From Bacteroidota bacterium (GTDB lineage Bacteria; Bacteroidota; Bacteroidia; Chitinophagales; Saprospiraceae), in NCBI GenBank assembly GCA_024743405.1, contig JANSWP010000053.1:1-48975 (forward strand): DNA of 48,975 nucleotides, written 5' to 3'. A program made the translations under genes and the position numbers. Shown here one piece after another: positions 27,655 to 37,600 of this stretch; the stretch's first letter is position 1, and every line of letters starts with the position of its first letter. Below the pieces are notes generated by a model. It did not search any database. It saw nothing but the letters and a program-made list of their open reading frames with translations, and was not told the origin of the DNA.

Positions 27655-29856
27655 ATGCGCCACTTTCTCTTTCTTTTATTGATATTTACCATAACGAGCA
27701 TTAGCCCGCCACACCTCCTTTCTCCAAATTTTATTGGGATTGAAACTGATCAAGATTTTACACCGGAAGAACTAGTTAGAGATATTTTTATAAAAGGCAA
27801 ATGTCAAAATGTGAGTAACATTGAGCCTATTGGGAATGACCTTAGTTTGGGACATTTTTATGGAGGATTGAATGTGATTGGCTTTTCAGAAGGTATTATT
27901 ATATCAAGTGGGGATGTGGCATTGGCGAAGGGGCCAAATGAAAGTGCAGAAGCTAGCGTTCGGTTTAATGATGCATCGGGAGATCCTGATTTAGAACTTT
28001 ATGCAACAAATGTAGTCTTGGATGCGGGTGGAATAGAGTTCGACTTTGTTCCTTTACAAGACACGGTGACTTTTAAATATGTCTTTGCTTCAGAAGAATA
28101 TTGTGAATTTGTGAATAGTATCTTTAATGATGTTTTTGGCTTTTTTGTGAGTGGTCCTGGAATTAATGGTGATTTTGCAAATGGGGCAATTAATGTGGCA
28201 ACTTTACCAAATTCTACGGACTATGTAGAAATAAACACGGTCAATCATCTCTCTAACCCTGATTCATATATTAAAAATGAACTACAAATTGATGCGAATA
28301 AGTGTAACATACCTTTTAATCCTCAATACTTGGATCTTATTGAATACGACGGTTTTACGATCCCATTGACTGCTACTTTTGCAGTAATTCCATGTGAAAC
28401 TTATCATATCAGATTAGTTGTGGCGGATGTTGGTGATGATAAACTGGATTCTGCGGTTTTCCTCGAAACCAAAAGTTTTGATATAGGTGAACAAGTGACG
28501 GTTCAGGCAGAAGTGGTGGATAGTCCGGAACCAATAGCCTTTGAGAATTGTAGAGACGGGCAATTTGTTTTTGACCGGAAAGGACTCAATTTTGATGAAC
28601 CATTAACAGTAAATTTTACGATTCATCCTGAAAGTACAGCTGAAAATGGAATTGATTTTATCTCCATTCCGAATTCAATTACAATTCCGGCGGGTGAAAA
28701 AACGGCAATATTACCTATTGAAATAATCGCTGATGGCATTATGGAAGATGTTGAAACATTGCGGCTCGATTTGAATTTGCCATGTGAATGTGTCACTCAA
28801 GATTCATCAATTCTTTACATTTCGGATGTCGAAACATTGGATGTTTATTTTGAAGAAATTTCAGTTTGTGAAGGACAGGAGTTTACCATTTCGCCCGAAA
28901 TTTTAGGGGGCGCAGCTCCATATGAATTCCTTTGGGAAACAGGTGATACGACCAGTTTTTTGATTGCCAGTGTTAGCGAAGCACGTCATTATGAGGTGAC
29001 CATAACAGATGCATGTGGAGGTATCGGATTGGGTGTGGCAGGTATTGACTTACAATCTGAACCCATTGCGACAATTTCGGGGGAGGTTGGTTATTGTGAA
29101 GGCGAATCTGCTTTTTTGGAAGTTCAATTTGGAGGGAATCCACCTTGGTCATTTACTTATTCGATTGACGGAATTGGGCAATTTGAAATCAACAATATTT
29201 TTGAAAATCCATATTCATTTTCGGTTAATCAAACTGGTTTGTATGAATTAAAAAGTTTTCAAGATCAATTTTGTGAAGGGCAATCAGAAGGGATGGGAAT
29301 AGTGTATTCTGGCGGTGTAGAGGTTAATTTTACAATAAAGCCTCCCACTTGTTTTGACACCTTTGATGGTGAAATTGAATTTGAAATTATTAACGGAAAA
29401 GAACCATTGGGGTTTCAGTGGAATCAATCTGTTAATAATATTTTTCAGCCGACTAATTTACAGGCCGGACTTTATAAAGTAAGCATTATTGATGCAGACG
29501 GTTGTGAGATTATTGAAGAAATTGATTTAACGCCAATTGATCCAAATTGTCAAAATATCGAGTTTTATGTGCCCAATATCTTCTCTCCAAATGACGATGG
29601 AATCAATGATTATTTTCAAATATTTTTCAATGAAGAAACGCCCGTTGTAAATATCAAAAGTCTTTTTATTTTTAATCGTTGGGGTGGAACTGTTTATGAA
29701 AAATTGAATTTTTTACCTAAAGAAAATGAACGCCTTTGGAATGGCAAAGTAGAGAATGAAAAGTCCGACACGGGAGTTTATGTCTGGCAGATTTTGGTGG
29801 AATTGGAAGGGGGAGGAACTAAGGTTTTAGCGGGAGATGTGGCTTTGATAAGATAA
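27655..29856 (+). CDS. Choice-of-anchor L protein with gliding-motility C-terminal domain
   Basis: A 733-residue secreted protein. After a signal peptide (1 to about 20) comes a choice-of-anchor L domain (ELVRDIFIKGKCQNVSNI; GFSEGIIISSGDVALAKG; KYVFASEEYCEFV). A Calx-beta-like region follows (about 295-385: FTIHPESTAENGIDFISIP), then SprB/PKD-type segments (LGGAAPYEFLWETGDTTSF). The end is a CHU_C-type, T9SS-associated C-terminal domain (PNIFSPNDDGINDYFQIF, FNRWGGTVYE, GVYVWQI). It is a cell-surface protein, probably adhesive; no enzymatic motif is visible. It has its own candidate promoter and is followed by the GH18 gene after 63 bases. Confidence 0.9.
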   Translation: MRHFLFLLLIFTITSISPPHLLSPNFIGIETDQDFTPEELVRDIFIKGKCQNVSNIEPIGNDLSLGHFYGGLNVIGFSEGIIISSGDVALAKGPNESAEASVRFNDASGDPDLELYATNVVLDAGGIEFDFVPLQDTVTFKYVFASEEYCEFVNSIFNDVFGFFVSGPGINGDFANGAINVATLPNSTDYVEINTVNHLSNPDSYIKNELQIDANKCNIPFNPQYLDLIEYDGFTIPLTATFAVIPCETYHIRLVVADVGDDKLDSAVFLETKSFDIGEQVTVQAEVVDSPEPIAFENCRDGQFVFDRKGLNFDEPLTVNFTIHPESTAENGIDFISIPNSITIPAGEKTAILPIEIIADGIMEDVETLRLDLNLPCECVTQDSSILYISDVETLDVYFEEISVCEGQEFTISPEILGGAAPYEFLWETGDTTSFLIASVSEARHYEVTITDACGGIGLGVAGIDLQSEPIATISGEVGYCEGESAFLEVQFGGNPPWSFTYSIDGIGQFEINNIFENPYSFSVNQTGLYELKSFQDQFCEGQSEGMGIVYSGGVEVNFTIKPPTCFDTFDGEIEFEIINGKEPLGFQWNQSVNNIFQPTNLQAGLYKVSIIDADGCEIIEEIDLTPIDPNCQNIEFYVPNIFSPNDDGINDYFQIFFNEETPVVNIKSLFIFNRWGGTVYEKLNFLPKENERLWNGKVENEKSDTGVYVWQILVELEGGGTKVLAGDVALIR

Positions 29857-29919
29857 AATTCTTAATACTGAATTGTAGTGATTTGTAATCGAAATAATAA
29901 GCGTTTTAAAATATAAAAC

Positions 29920-31146
29920 ATGACCAACTTTAACTATCAATTTCTAACATCCATAGCCCTAATTTTCTTTTTAACTGGGGTGAACAATACTTCTCTCTTA
30001 GCCCAAGATTTCAAAACAATTGGCTACCTTCCACATTATCGATTTGCCTTAAATGACCAAATTCAATACGAGAAAATAACCCATCTCAACATTGCTTTCG
30101 CAAATCCAGATATGTCAGGAAATTTGTCTGTTGGTAACAATGAAGACATTACACCGATTGTCCAAAGTGCACATGCTGCTGAAGTTGAAGTGTATATTTC
30201 ATTGGCTGGAGGAGCATTGACTAATGATTGGGCAGCAGCTTGGGAATCTCTAATTCAGGTTCAAAACCGTTCTGCATTTATTCAAAAAATAATCGAATAC
30301 ACGCTTGACCATGATCTACAAGGAATAGATGTGGATTTAGAATGGAGTCATGTGAATGCAGATTATAGTGGATTTGTGCTAGAGTTGCGAGATTCAGTTG
30401 ACAAATACGACTTGGGGTTGACGGCGGCATTGCCAGGGACTTATCGTTACCCCCAAATTACGGATGTGGCTTTGGCGGCATATGATTGGATCAATATGAT
30501 GGTTTATGATTTGACAGGACCCTGGAATCCATCGAATGTGGGCCCACATTCACCCTATTCTTTTGCTGAAAATGCTATCAATTATTGGGTAAATCAAGGT
30601 GTTCCAAAAAATAAATTGACTTTAGGCGTTCCATTTTATGGCTATGACTTCACAGATCAAAATAATGTGACGGCACTTACCTACTCGCAAATTGTGGCGA
30701 TGAATCCCGACAATGCTCAAGTTGATCAAGTAGGTCAACTTTATTATAATGGAATCCCTACAATCGAAGCAAAAACGGTCTTGGCAATGAATGAGGTCAG
30801 TGGTATTATGATTTGGGAGTTAGGTCAAGACCGCTTTGATGAATATTCGCTGTTAGATAAAATTTATGAGGTAATTCAGATGTCCGTTTCGACTGAAAAT
30901 GAGTTAACTGATTTATCTATTGAGGTCTTCCCAAATCCGTTTGAAAATCAGATTAAGATACAAAATGAATACCCCATGAATGGACATTTGTTTTTGACAG
31001 ATGCTAATGGTAGGTTGATTTTAAATCAAAAATTAGAACTCGAAAATCAGATTGATTTAAATGCCAGTATACTTTCAAGTGGGGTTTATTTTGTGAAAAT
31101 TATTTTGAATGGACAGGTGTTCTCAAGAAAATTAGTGAAAAGGTAG
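29920..31146 (+). CDS. GH18 (chitinase-like) protein with T9SS sorting domain
   Basis: A 408-residue exported protein: signal peptide (about 1-29), a GH18 barrel (KTIGYLPHYR; ITHLNIAFANPD; VYISLAGGA; WINMMVYDLTGPW; GVPFYGYDF; GIMIWELGQD), then a type IX sorting domain (VFPNPFENQIKIQ; GVYFVKIILNG). The family's catalytic DxxDxDxE reads QGIDVDLE, so the first Asp is Gln (Q134) while D137, D139 and the acid E141 are kept. Activity is therefore likely but possibly altered. Substrates of GH18 are chitin, peptidoglycan-like or N-glycan GlcNAc linkages. It converges on murQ, another amino-sugar gene, which supports an amino-sugar theme. Confidence 0.92.
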   Translation: MTNFNYQFLTSIALIFFLTGVNNTSLLAQDFKTIGYLPHYRFALNDQIQYEKITHLNIAFANPDMSGNLSVGNNEDITPIVQSAHAAEVEVYISLAGGALTNDWAAAWESLIQVQNRSAFIQKIIEYTLDHDLQGIDVDLEWSHVNADYSGFVLELRDSVDKYDLGLTAALPGTYRYPQITDVALAAYDWINMMVYDLTGPWNPSNVGPHSPYSFAENAINYWVNQGVPKNKLTLGVPFYGYDFTDQNNVTALTYSQIVAMNPDNAQVDQVGQLYYNGIPTIEAKTVLAMNEVSGIMIWELGQDRFDEYSLLDKIYEVIQMSVSTENELTDLSIEVFPNPFENQIKIQNEYPMNGHLFLTDANGRLILNQKLELENQIDLNASILSSGVYFVKIILNGQVFSRKLVKR

Positions 31147-31254
31147 GTTTAAAGCAGATTTTTGCGGCGAAAGCTGCAATCAGAAAGGAAAAAATTATCG
31201 ACAACATGTTGGTTCCAAATTGGGCTTAAGAGCTTAAGGATGCAGAAATATTCC

Positions 31255-32076
31255 TTATTGATTGAATGAGGGATGATTTAAAATGGCTTCTTTCACGGAG
31301 CCATATTTTTTTAATAGATCAGCTGCAATTTCTTCTGATACATCTAATTCTTCTTGCAAAAATCGAATACCTCGTTTGACTAACTTGTTATTGGACAATT
31401 GCATATTGACCATTTTATTGCCTTTTACGCGCCCGATTTTTATCATTAAGGCAGTTGAAATCATATTCAAAACCAATTTTTGAGAAGTGCCACTTTTCAT
31501 ACGAGTACTGCCCGTAACGAACTCTGGTCCAACGAAGATTTCGATTGGATATTCTGCAGTTTCAGCCAAGGGAGTATTTCTATTATTTGTAATGCATCCA
31601 GTTAGTGCGCCACATTTTTTAGCATAATTAACTGCTGAAATCACGTAAGGGGTCGTACCTGAGGCGGCAATTCCCACTAACGTATCCGTATTGTTTATTG
31701 AAAGATTTTGTAAATCGATTGCGGCTTGTTTAATATCATCTTCTGCGAATTCGATGCCTTTTCGGATGGCTTTATCTCCACCAGCAATAATTCCAATGAC
31801 TCGGTTGTTGTCCATTCCGTAAGTCGGTGGGATTTCAGAAGCATCCAAAATGCCCAATCTGCCACTCGTACCGGCTCCGACATAAATTAATCGGCCTCCA
31901 TTCTTAAACCTTGGTTCCAACTTGGTAATTAATGCCTGAATTTTTGGAATTATTTTTTGAACGGCATGTGCTACTTTTTGATCTTCTCTGTTAATGTTTT
32001 CGAGAATTTCCAAAGTAGACATGGATTCCAAATTGTCGTAAAGGGAAGGAGACTCTGTAATGGATTTTGGATTCAT
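31255..32076 (-). CDS. murQ: N-acetylmuramic acid 6-phosphate etherase (MurQ)
   Basis: MurQ splits the lactyl ether of MurNAc-6-phosphate, giving GlcNAc-6-phosphate and D-lactate, in the cytosol. The SIS-domain signature is complete: ITESPSLYDNLESMSTLEIL, GRLIYVGAGTSGRLGILDASEIPPTYG with the catalytic Glu (E81), GIEFAEDD (E112), GIAASGTTPYVI and TGSTRMKSGTSQKLVLNMIS. I place the start at 32076 (273 residues), because the longer start at 32097 lies in a repeat arm. No MurNAc kinase or PTS is in the window, so phosphorylation must be done elsewhere. It lies downstream of a GHL10 lipoprotein and a FucP-type carrier on the same strand. Confidence 0.96.
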   Translation of the reverse strand: MNPKSITESPSLYDNLESMSTLEILENINREDQKVAHAVQKIIPKIQALITKLEPRFKNGGRLIYVGAGTSGRLGILDASEIPPTYGMDNNRVIGIIAGGDKAIRKGIEFAEDDIKQAAIDLQNLSINNTDTLVGIAASGTTPYVISAVNYAKKCGALTGCITNNRNTPLAETAEYPIEIFVGPEFVTGSTRMKSGTSQKLVLNMISTALMIKIGRVKGNKMVNMQLSNNKLVKRGIRFLQEELDVSEEIAADLLKKYGSVKEAILNHPSFNQ

Positions 32077-32089
32077 TTGGGTTATTTGT

Positions 32090-32168
32090 TTTGGCATTCT
32101 GAGCGAAGCGAAGAATCTGGTTTTCTAATAAATGAACTTGATTCTTCACTATACTCAGGCTGACAAAA
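32090..32168. repeat. Short dispersed hairpin repeat between murQ and the GHL10 gene
   Basis: The left arm (GGCATTCTGAGCGAAGCGAA, 32093-32112) pairs with the right arm at 32140-32165 (GATTCTTCACTATACTCAGG). The unit GCATTCTGAGCGAAGCGAAG is a very common intergenic repeat in Bacteroidota (from memory). It covers the ATG at 32097, arguing for the murQ start at 32076. Confidence 0.75.
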
Positions 32169-32188
32169 GAAAAGGGAAAGATTAATAA

Positions 32189-33334
32189 TTAGCCCTTCAA
32201 AACCTCATAATATTCATCTTTCATGCCACCATAATCAAATAAACAAACTCCTTTTGCACCTGCACTCTTAGATACTTCGATTGCCTTTTTCAAATCTTCC
32301 CCAGTAGGCAAATGTCCTAGAAACAAACCTGAATAAACAGGTTTCGAATGATTTAACCTCGTTAACGCTTTATTGACTTCTTCACCAATCCAATTAATAT
32401 CTTGATTGTAAAAACCTTGATAGAGCATCGGTAAAAAAGCATCTAAATCCCATCGATGCCATTGTTGACGAACAGATTCCCAATTAGGGAAAACGGCGGC
32501 AGTGATTTTTTTATCGTATTTCCGCGCCATCGGAACACAAAAGTTATTGACGACATTCGAAACAGCATCATACCGAAACTGCCGCCAAGCTTCATGAGCA
32601 GGAGCATCATCTCCTAAATCCATAGGATCAATACCATGTTTTTCTTTGAATAGATTTCGGCAATTTTTTGAATATGGATAGTCATATTCAGGGTATTCTT
32701 TGTCTTGAACGATATCATATTTAGGCTGTAATCCTTCCGCCAAAATTACATCCGGCTGTCGAACATAATCTAAATGAATACCATCTAGATCTTCTATTTT
32801 GGCAAGTGCTTCGACATTCCCGGCTACGAAATTTTGAACTTCTGGATGGCAAGGACACATAAATTTATAATAATCCACATAGGCAGGATGTGTATTAGAA
32901 GGGTCTCCATTTCGATTGACACTAAACCAATCGGGATGTTTTTCAACCATGCCTTTTTCATTCAATGGCATTGTCCACATCCAGGCGTGAACCTCCAATT
33001 CAGCAGCATGTGCTATTGGAATAATGTGTTCTAACCATCTTTCCCGAACTGGCAAAATTGGATGGTCAAAAAGGGTGTCTCGACTCGAATAAACTTGGGG
33101 TAAAATCGCGTCAATTCCACTCGATTTTAACCTAGCAAAAATAGCTTTCCACTCATCATCCGTTTTTGATATATCAGGTCGTACCCAAATCCAATTATCG
33201 GGTAAATTATTTGAAGTTTTAGTCACCGTTTCAGTTGTTTTTTCTTGATTTGAATTACAGTTGATAAGCGTAGTGCCAGTCATAACAGAAAGGCTGCCAG
33301 CTGCCATTGTTTTTATAAAAGTTCGTTTTTTCAT
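32189..33334 (-). CDS. GHL10 family glycoside hydrolase, lipoprotein (DigH-like)
   Basis: A 381-residue exported protein of the glycosyl-hydrolase-like 10 family (DUF187). It has a KRTFIK-type export signal with a lipobox (TTLINC, Cys26). The TIM-barrel signatures are NWIWVRPDISK, LKSSGIDAILPQVYSSRD, AELEVHAWMWTM, HPDWFSVNRNGD and LDGIHLDYVRQPD, with the conserved acidic pair. E. coli DigH (YddW), a member of this family, cleaves peptidoglycan glycans lacking stem peptides. By analogy this protein may cut denuded murein or a related polymer in the periplasm. It sits between a sugar importer and murQ, which fits that idea; specificity is otherwise unproven. Confidence 0.88.
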   Translation of the reverse strand: MKKRTFIKTMAAGSLSVMTGTTLINCNSNQEKTTETVTKTSNNLPDNWIWVRPDISKTDDEWKAIFARLKSSGIDAILPQVYSSRDTLFDHPILPVRERWLEHIIPIAHAAELEVHAWMWTMPLNEKGMVEKHPDWFSVNRNGDPSNTHPAYVDYYKFMCPCHPEVQNFVAGNVEALAKIEDLDGIHLDYVRQPDVILAEGLQPKYDIVQDKEYPEYDYPYSKNCRNLFKEKHGIDPMDLGDDAPAHEAWRQFRYDAVSNVVNNFCVPMARKYDKKITAAVFPNWESVRQQWHRWDLDAFLPMLYQGFYNQDINWIGEEVNKALTRLNHSKPVYSGLFLGHLPTGEDLKKAIEVSKSAGAKGVCLFDYGGMKDEYYEVLKG

Positions 33335-33350
33335 TGGTTAGGATTTGTTA

Positions 33351-33391
33351 AATCGGGATGAAAATATTTTCAAAATATTTTCATCCCGATT
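33351..33391. terminator. Perfect 20-bp palindromic hairpin between MFS and GHL10 genes
   Basis: AATCGGGATGAAAATATTTT (33351-33370) is exactly complementary to 33372-33391, with one base between, so the mRNA would form a very stable stem. It lies 9 bases after the transporter stop and 16 bases before the GHL10 start, on the minus transcript. There is no T-run, so it may shield the upstream mRNA or reduce read-through rather than stop it fully. Confidence 0.7.
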
Positions 33392-33400
33392 CTTTATCAC

Positions 33401-34627
33401 TTATAAATTTCGCCCTATTTTATAACCTTTATTTGCATAGAATAGGATATATAAATAACAAACGATTGCTATGGCATAACTCGGTTGAAGTCCAATTCCA
33501 TCTGCTAACATTCCATGAATAAATGGAATAATCGCGCCACCTACAATTGCCGTGACCAATAAACCTGAACCTTGACTAGTAAATTTGCCCAAACCAGCAA
33601 TCGAAAGTGTAAAAATATTACTCCACATAATCGCATTGCAGAAACCGACTAAAATGATTGCCCAGGCTGCGACCATTCCGCTTGTCGAGATTCCTATGAC
33701 AAGGCAGACAATAGCTGCTATTGACATTGTTGCCAATAGTTTTTGAGACTCCATTTTTTGTAAAATTGCCGCTCCCAAAAATCTTCCGACCATCAAGCCG
33801 CCCCAATAAAGAGATAAATAATACCCAGCATCTTCTGCTTTCAAATTGGCAATATGTTCCAACCCTAAAAAGCTAACCATAAAACTAGCAACTGTTACTT
33901 CAGCACCTACATACATGAAAATCGCACCTGCACCCAATAATAAATGAGGGTATTGCCAGATCGAGGTTTTTCCATCATTATGGGCTGCATCTGCAATTTT
34001 TACGGCTTCCAAATCACGTAAATTGGGTAATTTTAAAAAGGCGAAAACGGTTGCCAATAGGAACAATGCAATTGCCAAGCCCACATATGGAATCTGGACT
34101 GCCTCAGCCTGTTGTTCTTGTGGAAGCCCTTCCATGCCTGTTAATATTAGAGCACTCCCAAAAGCAGGGGCGATAATTTTAGCGACCGAGTTGAAACCTT
34201 GAGCGAGATTTAAGCGACTTGCTGCCAATTCAGGTTTTCCGAGTACAGCAACATATGGATTAGCGGCAACTTGAAGCATCGTGACACCTGTAGCTAGGAT
34301 GAATAATGCGCCCAAAAATAGAGGATATTTTACTACTACTGAGGCAGGGTAAAACAGAAAAGCGCCCAAACCCATGAGTGATAATCCAATAACAATTCCT
34401 TTTTTGTAACCGACCTTATCTAGGACTTTGGACGCAGGCATTGCCATCAAAGCGAAGGCTCCGAAAAAGCAAAATTGAACCAAAGCGGCTTCGGTATAAC
34501 CGAAATCGAATAATTCTTTGACAAAGGGAATGAGGATATCATTCAAGGCAGTCAGGAATGCCCACATAAAAAAGAGGGTCACCAGAAAAATGAAAGCTGA
34601 TTTTACGTTGGTTGTCGTTTTGTTCAT
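33401..34627 (-). CDS. FucP-type sugar MFS transporter
   Basis: A 408-residue, 12-helix inner-membrane carrier of the fucose/glucose/GlcNAc:H+ symporter family. Signatures are FFMWAFLTALNDILIPF (about 19-35), FFGAFALMAMPASKVLDKVG, GVTMLQVAANPYVAVLG, SRLNLAQGFNSVAKIIAPAFG, and the conserved VGFCNAIMWSNIFTLSIAGLG. Characterised relatives carry fucose, glucose/galactose or N-acetylglucosamine. Because it precedes GHL10 and murQ, MurNAc, GlcNAc or an anhydro sugar is the best guess. It starts 50 bases after the ASPIC/UnbV gene, so co-transcription is likely. Confidence 0.93.
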   Translation of the reverse strand: MNKTTTNVKSAFIFLVTLFFMWAFLTALNDILIPFVKELFDFGYTEAALVQFCFFGAFALMAMPASKVLDKVGYKKGIVIGLSLMGLGAFLFYPASVVVKYPLFLGALFILATGVTMLQVAANPYVAVLGKPELAASRLNLAQGFNSVAKIIAPAFGSALILTGMEGLPQEQQAEAVQIPYVGLAIALFLLATVFAFLKLPNLRDLEAVKIADAAHNDGKTSIWQYPHLLLGAGAIFMYVGAEVTVASFMVSFLGLEHIANLKAEDAGYYLSLYWGGLMVGRFLGAAILQKMESQKLLATMSIAAIVCLVIGISTSGMVAAWAIILVGFCNAIMWSNIFTLSIAGLGKFTSQGSGLLVTAIVGGAIIPFIHGMLADGIGLQPSYAIAIVCYLYILFYANKGYKIGRNL

Positions 34628-34677
34628 TATTTAATTGTATTGTGGAATGGAATTTTTGAGGTGTTGTGGTAAAGTCG

Positions 34678-37600
34678 TTACTCGTTTTTTGTTAATACCT
34701 GAAGGCGACCATCATTCACTCCGAAAAGGTACAAATCTCCATTTGCTGTTTTAACTTTTCGTATCTTTTTTATGTCAAATGGTAAAGAAACACCACTTTG
34801 TTTAGCTTTTAAAGGTTGCCAATTTCCGTTTCCATCGCCTTTTAATAAAAGTCCGATACTTGCGTCATTTCGAGTGGTTTCGATTTCGGCAGGATAAAGA
34901 TTTCCAGCTAGTAAAATATCCTTTTTACCATCTTGATCAAAATCGTCAATAAGAAAATCATTGATACTTGAAACCTGTGCTTCATTTGGTAAACGGGTGA
35001 TTTTAAAATCGCCTTTTCCTCTATTTTCGATAAAAACATTTGCGAAGGTATTGGCGGAATAATGAAGTGCATTTGCTAGATTATCGCCGCCATAAACAGT
35101 CTCTAAGTCAGCACTCGCGAAGATATTATAGGATGGAAATTTCTCTTTCAAAACAGGGACTTGCTCACTGGAACAAGAGCGACCTCGTAGTGGATATCGC
35201 TCTCCAAAATTGTAATAACTCAACACAATATCTTTTTTTCCACTTTGGTCAAAATCATCATAATGAACTTCAAACGGCTCCAAATCAGAGGCTTTATATT
35301 TATAATTTAAACCTAAATTTCCAACAAAATAATCATCATCACCGTCTTCGTCAATGTCTGATTTCTCGATTGAATACCACCAGCCTACCTGACTGCCAAT
35401 TGCCAACTGCTCATCACCTATTTTTTCGAATTTCCCATTATTGTTTTCAAAAAAAGTGATCGGCATCCATTCTCCCACAATCATCAAATCTGAATCGCCA
35501 TCTGAATCGAAATCTGTCCAAACGGCATCTGTGACCATGCCTAAAAAAATAAGATCTTTTGCATTTTTCTTAGTGATATCTGTAAAATTGCCTCCATCGT
35601 TCCTGAGCAATCGACTCACCGTTGGGGCTGGGTAATCCCAAGGATTATGTCTGCCGCCAATGAATAAATCTAAATCACCATCGCCATCAAAATCATGGGG
35701 CTTTATACAACTCCCACTTTCTCGGAAACGGGGTAAAATGGATTCTGATTTTTGAAATTTGCCACCTTCATTTATATACAATCGGTCTTGATACATTTTA
35801 TTTTGTGGCGGAAAAGTATTGCCACCACTGACTACATATAAATCTAAATCTCCGTCATTGTCAACATCGAAAAAGGTCGCATCCACATCCTCAAAATCTT
35901 TGTCAGTTTGGAAAACAGGTCGAGGTACATTGACAAAATCACCTTGTGAAGATTGAATAAATAATTGAGCTGAAAAACCTTTAGCTCCGCCTGCGAATAC
36001 ATCTTCAAAACCATCCCCATTCACATCGCCCACCGCGAGTGCAGGTCCAAATTGCGACATTTTATGCGGCAATAAAACCTGTTTTTCATAATCATCAAAG
36101 TCATTTTCTACATGTTCAAATTTTAATCCTGAGGTTTCGGTAACAGTCTTAAAGGTAGGTGTTGGTAAGGCGGTTTTAGGTAGACCGATATGAGGGCCAT
36201 TAAGATCAATTTCAAAAACCTGATTTGTTTGAACACTCGCGAAAGACGCTTCTTTTCCATTTGGGAAAGTGACTAAGATTCGAACAAAATTTGCATCGCC
36301 AACACCAAAATGTGCCACGTTTTCACTGGTTGAATACATACCTCGAACATTGGCGAATTCAATGAATTGTCTTTTCCCATTTGCTTCGATTTCTATTTTT
36401 GAACCCAAAAGTGTTTGGTGTGTTTTCGAATCAGTTAGTTGGATCCTTAACCAATTGTTGTCAGATTTTTCAGCGTGATTTTCATAGATAGAAGCGACTT
36501 CGTTAATATTATTTACGATCAAATCTAGGTCGCCATCATTATCTAAATCGGCGTAGGAAGTTCCATTAGAAAAGGTTTTTTTGTCAAAACCCCAATCATC
36601 CGTTTTTTTAGAAAAGGTGAGATCCCCATTGTTTTTAAAAGCATAATTTTTTAAGGGGACACTTGGAATTAAATTTAATACTTCTTCCAAATTCAAAATA
36701 TCAAAGATGCTTACATCACCAGCGTTTGGGTTGTTCTTTATGAATTCATCAATCTTTTTTTGGACATATTTTGGAAATTCTTTCGAAGAATCCGTATTCC
36801 GGATGTCGCGTAAAAGTCCATTAGTTACGAATATGTCTTTCCAGCCATCATTGTCAAAGTCGGCAATCAAATTTGCCCAACTCCAGTCAGTACTAGAAAC
36901 GCCCGCCATCTGTGCAATATCTGAAAAAGACCCATCTGAATTTTTCCAATTTCCATTATTCAAATGAAGGGCATTAAACATATATTGATGATGTCCTCCT
37001 TCATTTACGATTTTCCAAAATGCCTCGGGATACATGCCACCCATATTCGATTTAAGTCTAAAATTGTCCTCTGCTACCATGTCGAGCGTCATCAAATCTA
37101 GCCACCCATCATTATTTATATCTGCTGCATCTACACCCATTGCATAATAACTAATATGTCGAGTAGCGTCGTGAATTACATTTTTGAAAGTCCCATCTCC
37201 ATTGTTTAAATAGAGAAAATCTGGGGATTCATAATCATTCGCGATATAAAGATCTTGCCAGCCATCTTTATTGACATCTGCTGCAACAACACTATTCCCG
37301 TAGCCTGCTTTTAAAACCCCTGCGGCTTTGGTGACTTCCGAAAAAGTCCCATTTCCATTATTTTTATACAATCGAGGTGCCCATTCTTCTGTCAATAGTT
37401 TGACCCCAAAAAACGGCGAATAATTCCCTGGGTTGGGTGGTTGATTAAGCAAAAAGAGGTCTAAAAATCCATCTTTATTATAGTCAATAAAAGTCCCGTG
37501 GCGGGTTCGTTCTGAATCGTCAATGCCGTATTCGGCAGCCCTTTCTGTAAAGGATACCTCATTAATCCCTCTTTGTGGGGTAGATGTGCCGTTATTAATA

